Below are positions 1 to 5,484 of a DNA stretch of 10,906 bases, piece by piece (positions within the stretch are counted from its first letter, which is position 1; each line of letters opens with the position of its first letter). The position numbers were made by a program, and so were the translations under genes. The notes under the pieces are model-generated. The model was not told where the DNA came from. It searched no databases and worked only from the letters and a program-made list of their open reading frames with translations. The stretch is from an uncultured Coprococcus sp. (lineage in GTDB: Bacteria; Bacillota; Clostridia; Lachnospirales; Lachnospiraceae), in contig URJU01000063.1 in NCBI GenBank assembly GCA_900548315.1, positions 1 through 10,906 of the forward strand. The letters are read 5' to 3'.

Positions 1-1033
1 TGAGATTGACCAGGAAGTAAAATCACTGCTTGAGGCTCTTCAGAAAATCATGGAAGAGAATGTGCATACGTATATGCCCGGCTTTACCCATCTCCAGAAA
101 GCCCAGCCAGTTACGCTGGCGCATCATGTGGGAGCATATTTTGAAATGTTCCGCCGTGACAGAGGCCGTCTGTTTGATATCCGCAAGAGAATGAACACCT
201 GTCCTCTTGGCGCGGGAGCTCTTGCAGGAACTACCTATCCGCTGGACAGAGAATACACCGCACAGCTTCTGGACTTTGATGAGCCAACCAGAAACAGCAT
301 GGACTCTGTATCTGACAGAGATTATGTGATTGAACTATTGTCTGCACTTTCTACGGTTATGATGCATCTCAGCCGTTTTTCCGAGGAGATTATTCTCTGG
401 AATTCCAATGAGTACCGTTTCGTTGAGATCGATGACGCATACAGCACAGGCAGCAGTATCATGCCTCAGAAGAAGAACCCGGATATTGCAGAACTTGTAA
501 GAGGAAAAACAGGTCGAGTATACGGCGCCCTCACATCCCTTCTCACAACTATGAAAGGGATTCCTCTCGCCTACAACAAAGACATGCAGGAGGACAAGGA
601 ACTTACATTTGATGCCATAGACACTGTCAAAGGATGTCTGGCTCTGTTCACCGGAATGATATCCACCATGAACGTCAACAAGCCTAGAATGGAAATCTCC
701 GCTAAAAATGGTTTTACAAATGCAACCGATGCCGCTGACTATCTTGTAAACCACGGTGTACCTTTCCGCGATGCCCACGGCATAGTCGGTCAGCTTGTTC
801 TTAAATGCATCGATGAGAATATCTCACTCGACCAGCTCAGCCTTGATGAATACAAAGCTATCTGCCCGGTATTTGAGGAGGATATATATAAGGCCATCAG
901 CATGGAGGAATGTGTACAGAAACGTAACACCATCGGTGCACCAGGGCATACAGCAATGCAGAAAGTTATAGATACCAACGAAGAATTTTTGAAATGGGCA
1001 AAAAATGATTCTGTAAGCCACAATAAGGAGTGA
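1..1033 (+). CDS. argH: Argininosuccinate lyase, 3' part (5' end outside window)
   Basis: ArgH cleaves argininosuccinate to arginine and fumarate, the last step of arginine synthesis, as a cytoplasmic homotetramer of the fumarase/aspartase superfamily. The reading frame is open from base 2, so the gene enters from the left. About 343 residues are visible; family members are about 460, so roughly the first 115 are missing. Clear family motifs are the THLQKAQP segment with its conserved His (bases about 86-109) and the superfamily signature GSSIMPQKKNPD (about 449-484), whose flexible loop carries the catalytic Ser. The C-terminal part has the expected NGFTNATDAADYLV and GAPGHTA segments. The frame ends in TGA at 1031-1033, and the ribosome binding site of the next gene lies inside its last codons, which suggests co-transcription. 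No frameshift or missing residue was seen in the visible part. Identification is secure. Confidence 0.97.
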   Translation, partial: EIDQEVKSLLEALQKIMEENVHTYMPGFTHLQKAQPVTLAHHVGAYFEMFRRDRGRLFDIRKRMNTCPLGAGALAGTTYPLDREYTAQLLDFDEPTRNSMDSVSDRDYVIELLSALSTVMMHLSRFSEEIILWNSNEYRFVEIDDAYSTGSSIMPQKKNPDIAELVRGKTGRVYGALTSLLTTMKGIPLAYNKDMQEDKELTFDAIDTVKGCLALFTGMISTMNVNKPRMEISAKNGFTNATDAADYLVNHGVPFRDAHGIVGQLVLKCIDENISLDQLSLDEYKAICPVFEEDIYKAISMEECVQKRNTIGAPGHTAMQKVIDTNEEFLKWAKNDSVSHNKE

Positions 1034-1039
1034 TCATAT

Positions 1040-1237
1040 ATGAACAAAACAACAAAAGCCAAATATGATATGGCTGAAAAAATGCTAAAGGTCAACATCT
1101 CACTTGAAGAAGTAGCCCTCATGACCGAACTTCCAATGGAAACCTTAAAGCAGATCGAAAAGGATATCCAGAAGGATGGTCTCGTAACCAGACATGATAT
1201 AAAAGACATAGATCTCGATTCAAGCTATCTTATATGA
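1040..1237 (+). CDS. Small 65-residue helical protein downstream of argH
   Basis: This is a small acidic and lysine-rich protein without signal peptide or membrane segment. AAGGAG at 1025-1030, inside the end of argH, lies 9 bases before the ATG, and the gap to argH is only 6 bases, so translation from the argH transcript is likely. Residues about 11-44 read as a helix-turn-helix-like hairpin (AEKMLKVNISLEEVALMTEL, then MET-LKQIEKDI). This resembles the short C-terminal tail common in Rpn/PD-(D/E)XK putative transposase proteins (pattern: ISLEEIA-x-x-TGLS-x-EEI-x-x-L), but the nuclease domain is absent. It could be a free-standing helical module, a small DNA-binding or adaptor protein, or a relic. 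Function is unknown. The intact start, good ribosome binding site and following terminator favour a real gene. Confidence 0.75.
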   Translation: MNKTTKAKYDMAEKMLKVNISLEEVALMTELPMETLKQIEKDIQKDGLVTRHDIKDIDLDSSYLI

Positions 1238-1267
1238 TAAGTCTTAAAACACATCGAGATATTGGGA

Positions 1268-1314
1268 ATCAAAACAGCAGCTGTCACTTTCAATGTGTCA
1301 ACTGCTGTTTTGAT
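1268..1314. terminator. Bidirectional rho-independent terminator between argH unit and sigG
   Basis: A 13-base perfect inverted repeat, ATCAAAACAGCAG (1268-1280) and CTGCTGTTTTGAT (1302-1314), has a 21-base loop that can pair further imperfectly. The A-run and T-run inside the arms give a T-rich end in both directions. It sits 30 bases after the stop of the small plus-strand gene and 34 bases after the stop of the minus-strand sigG, so it probably serves both convergent units. Confidence 0.8.
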
Positions 1315-1348
1315 ATGCAAACATCTTTTGCATTTCAATGTTTATGAT

Positions 1349-2131
1349 TTATTTATCTTCAAGATATCTCCTAAGACTCTTTATTGCATTCTTCTCCAGC
1401 CTACTCACTTGTGCCTGAGATATGCAGATCTCCTCTGCAACCTCTGTCTGTGTCTTCCCCTCAAAAAATCTTAGTTTAATGATGTTTTTTTCTCTATCAC
1501 ACAGCCTGTCCATTGCCTCTCTGAGATCGAGGTTTTCTACCCAAACCTCTTCCCTGTTCTTGCTGTCCTTTATCTGATCCATTATATAAAGCGTATCTCC
1601 GCCTTCCTGATAAATCGGTTCATACAGTGATAACGGCGCAGATATAGCATCTAATGACATCACTATATCCTCTTTAGATATACTTATTTCCTGGGAAATC
1701 TCCTCAATGGTCGGCTCCTTATCCTTTATCTTCTGCAGATTCTCCTTTGCATATATTGCTTTATATGCTATATCTCTAAGAGACCGCGAAACTCTTATAG
1801 AATTGTTGTCGCGCAGATATCTCCGACACTCCCCAATTATCATAGGTACGGCATAAGTACTGAACTTGACATTCAGACTCCTGTCAAAATTGTCAAGAGC
1901 CTTTATAAGTCCTATACAGCCCACCTGAAACAAGTCATCCGGATTCTCATTTGAACTTCCAAATCTCTGTATCACACTGAGAACAAGCCGAAGATTCCCC
2001 TCAATGAACTCCTCCCTGGCGGATACGTCACCCTTCTCCATTCTGTCAAAAAGTTTATTCTTTTCCTCCTCTGTAAGATATGGTAATTTTGATGTATTTA
2101 CACCGCATATAACTACTCTGTTAAGTGCCAT
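1349..2131 (-). CDS. sigG: RNA polymerase sporulation-specific sigma factor SigG
   Basis: SigG is the late forespore sigma factor. It directs core RNA polymerase to genes for spore DNA protection, germination and spore maturation. The 260 residues run through region 2 (NLRLVLSVIQRF at about 46-57, DDLFQVGCIGLIKALDNFD at 65-83, KFSTYAVPMIIGE at 89-101), region 3 (RVSRSLRDIAYKA, 113-125) and region 4 (REKNIIKLRFFEGKTQTEVA then ISQAQVSRLEK, 213-247). The N-terminal VVICGVNTSKLP segment is diagnostic of SigG rather than SigF or SigE. The start chosen is the ATG at 2129-2131, because GGAGG (2140-2144) lies 8 bases upstream. A longer reading from a GTG five codons upstream would swallow that site. 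Residue 44 is Glu, where B. subtilis SigG has Asn45; region 2 also has SIRVSRS in place of the usual PIRVSRS. No sigE or spoIIGA lies beside it. Hairpins isolate it on both sides. Confidence 0.95.
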   Translation of the reverse strand: MALNRVVICGVNTSKLPYLTEEEKNKLFDRMEKGDVSAREEFIEGNLRLVLSVIQRFGSSNENPDDLFQVGCIGLIKALDNFDRSLNVKFSTYAVPMIIGECRRYLRDNNSIRVSRSLRDIAYKAIYAKENLQKIKDKEPTIEEISQEISISKEDIVMSLDAISAPLSLYEPIYQEGGDTLYIMDQIKDSKNREEVWVENLDLREAMDRLCDREKNIIKLRFFEGKTQTEVAEEICISQAQVSRLEKNAIKSLRRYLEDK

Positions 2132-2166
2132 GCCAATGTCCTCCACCTGTGTTATCTGTCTAACAC

Positions 2167-2196
2167 TAGGATTGTCACATTGTGATGTGTTTATTC
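2167..2196 (-). promoter_or_regulatory. Candidate SigF/SigG-type promoter of sigG
   Basis: Read on the minus strand, GAATA (2192-2196) fits the forespore -35 pattern gHATR. After an 18-base spacer, AATCCTA (2167-2173) fits 5 of 7 positions of a CATACTA-like -10. The predicted start would fall near 2160, about 30 bases before the ATG of sigG and just after the upstream terminator. Known biology of sigG (transcribed by SigF, then by SigG itself) makes this placement sensible. The match was made by eye and no good vegetative promoter was seen in the same gap. Confidence 0.5.
2175..2185. repeat. Small palindrome inside the sigG promoter spacer
   Basis: TCACATTGTGA is a 5+1+5 perfect inverted repeat lying between the candidate -35 and -10 boxes of sigG. 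It could be an operator half-site pair or chance. No known regulator can be assigned; the arms resemble Crp-type half-sites, but in the opposite arrangement and too close together. Confidence 0.3.
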
Positions 2197-2201
2197 ACAT
2201 A

Positions 2202-2254
2202 AGATGCAAAAAGACTGTGGGCTGACATATCAACCTCACAGTCTTTTTGCATCT
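2202..2254 (-). terminator. Rho-independent terminator after prfC
   Basis: An 18-base perfect inverted repeat has left arm 2202-2219 and right arm 2237-2254, containing AAAAAGACTGTG and its complement, with a 17-base loop whose base can add further pairs. It begins 37 bases after the prfC stop on the minus strand. The T-run within the descending arm and the T-rich sequence after it fit an intrinsic terminator. It separates prfC from sigG. Confidence 0.85.
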
Positions 2255-2291
2255 ATTTGTTCGGACATCAATAAAAATATCTTTTATGCCC

Positions 2292-3887
2292 TTAGTTTTT
2301 TCTGAATTCCTCAAGTTCAAGTCCCTCATTATGCTGAAGCACTTGATCTATAACCCATTCATTTGCGAACAGGAGAAGTGGATTGCCCTTCATATCCTTA
2401 ACCTTCTTGACATCACTTACTCTCTTGAGCTTTGTAACATCTATGGTAGGATCCTTAACCCATCTGATATAATTGTACGGTATAGGTTCTAATCTTATCT
2501 CACAGCCATACTCATTTTCCAGTCTATATTTTAGTACGTCAAACTGGAGTACACCTACAACTCCAACTATGATCTCAGAGAGTCCTGCGGTATACTCCTG
2601 AAATATCTGTATTGCCCCCTCCTGAGCTATCTGTGTAACCCCTTTAACAAACTGCTTACGTTTCATACTGTTGAGCTGTACGACCCTGCAGAAATGTTCC
2701 GGTGCAAATGTAGGTATTCCCTCGTACTCAAACTTCTTACCACCAATAGTCAATGTATCACCTATTGAGAACAGATCCGGATCAAATACACCTATAACAT
2801 CTCCGGCATAAGCCTCTTCAACAATTTTCCTATCCTGTGCCATAAGCTGCTGTGGCTGTGAAAGTTTTATCTTTCTCTTGCTAGCTACATGGTAGACCTC
2901 CATACCAGCCTCAAACTTTCCTGAACATATTCTCATGAAAGCTATCCTGTCCCTGTGTGCCTTGTTCATGTTCGCCTGTATTTTGAATACGAATGCCGAG
3001 AACGGCTCTGTCACAGGATCTATGATTCCCTCAGATGAATTGCGCCCAATTGGAGGTGTGGTCATCTGCAGGAAATAGTTAAGGAATTGCTCTATACCAA
3101 ATGTGTTGAGTGCAGATCCAAAGAACACCGGTGAAAGCTCTCCCGCCCTCACCTTCTCTATATCCATCTCATCTGTAGCTCCATCAACTAACTCTATCTC
3201 TTCCTTAAACTGATCGTACAGATACGACCCAACAAGCTTTTTAAGCCCCTCATCTTCAATATGATAATCAGTCTCGGCAGCTTTCTTGGCACCACCCGTA
3301 GATATCGCCTGGAATGTAGAAACCACCTGAGTCTTTCTATCATACACGCCCTTGAATTCCTTACCAGAACCTATAGGCCAGTTGACGGGACATGTCTTTA
3401 TTCCAAGAACAGTCTCTATATCATCCAAAAGTTCAAATGTGTCTCTTGCATCCCTATCCATCTTATTGATAAACGTAAATATCGGTATATGCCTCATAAC
3501 ACAGACTTTAAAGAGTTTTATTGTCTGAGCCTCAACACCCTTTGACGCATCAATAACCATAACCGCAGAGTCAGCAGCCATAAGGGTTCGATATGTATCC
3601 TCTGAGAAATCCTGATGTCCAGGAGTGTCAAGGATATTTATACAGTACCCACCATAATTAAACTGCAGAACCGATGAGGTAACTGAGATACCTCGCTCCT
3701 TCTCTATATCCATCCAGTCAGACACAGCATATTTCGAATTTGCTTTTCCCTTTACTGATCCAGCAGTGTTGATTGCACCACCAAAAAGCAAAAACTTTTC
3801 TGTTAGAGTAGTCTTACCTGCATCCGGGTGGGAAATTATGGCAAATGTCCTTCTTCTGTTTATCTCTTCTCTTAACTTGTCATCCAT
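2292..3887 (-). CDS. prfC: Peptide chain release factor 3
   Basis: RF3 is a translational GTPase that removes RF1/RF2 from the ribosome after peptide release and contributes to translation quality control. The 531 residues match the usual length of about 529. G motifs are in place: P-loop SHPDAGKTT (19-27), RGISVT switch I (65-70), DTPGH switch II (87-91) and NKMD (141-144). Domain II and the C-terminal domain follow, with RLEPIPYNYIRWV near the end. The start is the ATG at 3885-3887, preceded by TGAGGA with about 7 bases of spacing. A longer frame from a TTG 12 codons upstream has no proper ribosome binding site and includes that Shine-Dalgarno. Only about 50 bases separate it from the XRE gene upstream, with no hairpin between, so the two are probably co-transcribed. 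Confidence 0.97.
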   Translation of the reverse strand: MDDKLREEINRRRTFAIISHPDAGKTTLTEKFLLFGGAINTAGSVKGKANSKYAVSDWMDIEKERGISVTSSVLQFNYGGYCINILDTPGHQDFSEDTYRTLMAADSAVMVIDASKGVEAQTIKLFKVCVMRHIPIFTFINKMDRDARDTFELLDDIETVLGIKTCPVNWPIGSGKEFKGVYDRKTQVVSTFQAISTGGAKKAAETDYHIEDEGLKKLVGSYLYDQFKEEIELVDGATDEMDIEKVRAGELSPVFFGSALNTFGIEQFLNYFLQMTTPPIGRNSSEGIIDPVTEPFSAFVFKIQANMNKAHRDRIAFMRICSGKFEAGMEVYHVASKRKIKLSQPQQLMAQDRKIVEEAYAGDVIGVFDPDLFSIGDTLTIGGKKFEYEGIPTFAPEHFCRVVQLNSMKRKQFVKGVTQIAQEGAIQIFQEYTAGLSEIIVGVVGVLQFDVLKYRLENEYGCEIRLEPIPYNYIRWVKDPTIDVTKLKRVSDVKKVKDMKGNPLLLFANEWVIDQVLQHNEGLELEEFRKN

Positions 3888-3937
3888 TATCTTTTCCTCA
3901 TATATATTTTTTATGGTTTTCAACCTTCTGAGCCACT

Positions 3938-4438
3938 TTAGTTGTTCTTCGCCTTCAGAGCATCCCTGTTCTTCTGTGCCCAGAGCATAAGTGACTGTAT
4001 GTTGACAGACATCTTCTCAAGCTCATCAAGAATGGCATCAAATGCCGCAACCTCAGTATCGTCCACGATTCCATCAGCTGTAATCTCTATGAGCTGCTCC
4101 GATATATCTTCCATCTTCTTTGACGATCCGAGAAACTGAAGTATCAGTCTGTCTAGACTGTCCGCATTTATCGGCTTTACTGTCTCTTTTCCGATGGGAC
4201 AGTCGCCTGAACAATAGCTGTTGCAAAGCTCCGGTATATCATACGCCTTTGCCATGGACAGAACCTCCTCAGGATACGGAACAACCGTTCCAAGCTCTAT
4301 TCTTGAGAGTCTTGTCCTGTCAATGTTAAGAACCTCCGCACTCTTCTCCCTGCTCGTAAGATTTTCATTTCTCTTAGAGGCGTTGTATCTAGCTACATAA
4401 TATTTATTATTAAGAGCTTTTGTTGCTTTTTTACTCAT
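3938..4438 (-). CDS. XRE-type HTH regulator with C-x3-C-x3-C motif
   Basis: A 166-residue cytoplasmic protein. Residues about 17-68 form an XRE/Cro-type helix-turn-helix, with a recognition-helix region like LNIDRTRLSRIELGTVVPYP. Just after it comes ELCNSYCSGDCPIGKE (70-85), with Cys72, Cys76 and Cys80 spaced C-x3-C-x3-C. This could hold a metal or iron-sulphur cluster or act as a redox switch; that is inference. Similar HTH proteins with a CPIG motif occur in Clostridia, from memory of the family. The C-terminal 75 residues are predicted mostly helical and may be a dimerisation or effector module. The start is the ATG at 4436-4438, with AAGGAG 6 bases upstream; a GTG six codons earlier would contain this site. 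It lies between a phosphopantetheinyl transferase and prfC on the same strand. Target genes are unknown. Confidence 0.85.
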   Translation of the reverse strand: MSKKATKALNNKYYVARYNASKRNENLTSREKSAEVLNIDRTRLSRIELGTVVPYPEEVLSMAKAYDIPELCNSYCSGDCPIGKETVKPINADSLDRLILQFLGSSKKMEDISEQLIEITADGIVDDTEVAAFDAILDELEKMSVNIQSLMLWAQKNRDALKAKNN

Positions 4439-4492
4439 TTTTCTCTCCTTAAGCACTTCTTTTGCATATACACCTAATTACACATGATACCA

Positions 4493-4510
4493 CACCATGC
4501 GCAAATGGTG
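4493..4510 (-). repeat. Small hairpin between transferase and XRE genes
   Basis: CACCAT (4493-4498) and ATGGTG (4505-4510) form a 6-base stem with a 6-base loop directly after the transferase stop on the minus strand. There is no T-run, so it is a weak attenuator or mRNA-end structure at best. The gap of 76 bases between the two genes may hold a promoter, but none was convincing. Confidence 0.3.
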
Positions 4511-4514
4511 AAGT

Positions 4515-5324
4515 CTATATTTCAAGCTTGTATGAATCAACAATCTGCATATCGGGGATCCGTGCGCCAGTATCAAGGCATACAGCCATAATAAACTGCG
4601 TCTTTATCGTCTCATCGTCATTTATTATGCAAAGTCCTTCTGGAGAGTACGGACCTATCCTGTAGTTCTTGAACACTGCTCTAAGCTCATACATATGTCT
4701 GTCATCCATGACCATCATCTGATCCGGATCAGATATAAGTAAACCTTTTCCCGTCATCTTGCCATAAGCCTCTCTCCGAGTCCATACACATGTGCTGTAT
4801 TCATCCACTCGATCTCCGTTTTTTTCCATTTGAGAAATTCTATAGGCATCATCTCTAGAATACATCCGTCTAACTATACTGTCCGGTATACGTCTTACAC
4901 GTTCTACATCAATACCGCAAGCACGCCTGCCAACAACGGCTGCAACACAGCCCTCAGTGTGGCTTATGGAAAATTGTATATCAGTATTGTCGTTTCTGTA
5001 TGCTGATGCGCATATACTGTCAGTTCCGGGAACATTTCCTCCAAGTCTATATTGCTCGTCATAATTTTCTATTATAGACGGTTTCCCAGTCTTATTATTT
5101 GTATATGTAACCTGCCGCTCATCTATATCCGCATACTGACGCAGCGCATAAGAAAGAAGGCATCCCGCAGCAAGGCTCGCATTTTTGTCCTCTCTCCGCC
5201 TAAGTCTTACGACTTTACTTCTTCTATACTCAGATACCCTTTCGAGCCGCCGTTCAAATTCCTCATCACTCTCAAACGCCTTTGTATCCATAATGTATAA
5301 TAAATAATCCGTATTTATATCCAT
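4515..5324 (-). CDS. Sfp-type 4'-phosphopantetheinyl transferase
   Basis: Enzymes of this superfamily move the phosphopantetheine arm of coenzyme A onto a Ser of carrier proteins in fatty acid, polyketide or nonribosomal peptide synthesis. The 269 residues carry the two-domain Sfp pattern: KNASLAAGCLL (47-57), TGKP (79-82), FSISH (118-122), GIDVE (137-141, Mg-binding Asp139 and Glu141) and WTRREAYGKMTGKG (181-194, Glu185). The usual W-x-x-K-E has Arg in place of Lys. Between GKP and FSISH there are about 35 residues instead of the roughly 14 in Sfp, so there is an insertion of about 20. The start is the ATG at 5322-5324, with GGAGAG 8 bases upstream; a longer frame to 5438 would run into the hairpin behind the tubulin-like gene. 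No carrier protein or synthase gene is visible, so the substrate is unknown: AcpS-like service of a distant cluster is possible. Confidence 0.88.
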   Translation of the reverse strand: MDINTDYLLYIMDTKAFESDEEFERRLERVSEYRRSKVVRLRRREDKNASLAAGCLLSYALRQYADIDERQVTYTNNKTGKPSIIENYDEQYRLGGNVPGTDSICASAYRNDNTDIQFSISHTEGCVAAVVGRRACGIDVERVRRIPDSIVRRMYSRDDAYRISQMEKNGDRVDEYSTCVWTRREAYGKMTGKGLLISDPDQMMVMDDRHMYELRAVFKNYRIGPYSPEGLCIINDDETIKTQFIMAVCLDTGARIPDMQIVDSYKLEI

Positions 5325-5417
5325 GTTTCCCACTCTCCATACACAACTGCATCTGACAGTCTTCTTACCAATGCCATTTATCGCAATTACTGTAACATAC
5401 CCATTCCATAAAGCACA

Positions 5418-5459
5418 ACAGAGCCATCTAATACACAATGTGATATTAAATGGCTCTGT
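5418..5459 (-). terminator. Hairpin terminator after the tubulin-like gene
   Basis: A 10-base perfect stem, ACAGAGCCAT (5418-5427) with ATGGCTCTGT (5450-5459), extends by a G-U pair and five more pairs when read as minus-strand RNA, so the minus transcript folds best. It starts 25 bases after the stop of the tubulin-like gene. The following T-run is weak (TGTTGTGCTTTAT), so termination may be partial. It makes separate transcription of the transferase likely. Confidence 0.6.
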
Positions 5460-5484
5460 ATTATAATTCCCGGATTACATAGTA

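Noticed and set aside
335..778. 147-codon open frame on the minus strand inside argH
   Set aside because: It is antisense to a well-conserved enzyme and its product has no recognisable family pattern.
3888..3923. N-terminal extension of RF3 from a TTG
   Set aside because: No ribosome binding site precedes it, and it contains the one that serves the ATG at 3885-3887, which also gives the normal RF3 length.
5325..5438. N-terminal extension of the phosphopantetheinyl transferase by 38 residues
   Set aside because: It would begin within the terminator hairpin, and a good ribosome binding site marks the internal ATG at 5322-5324.
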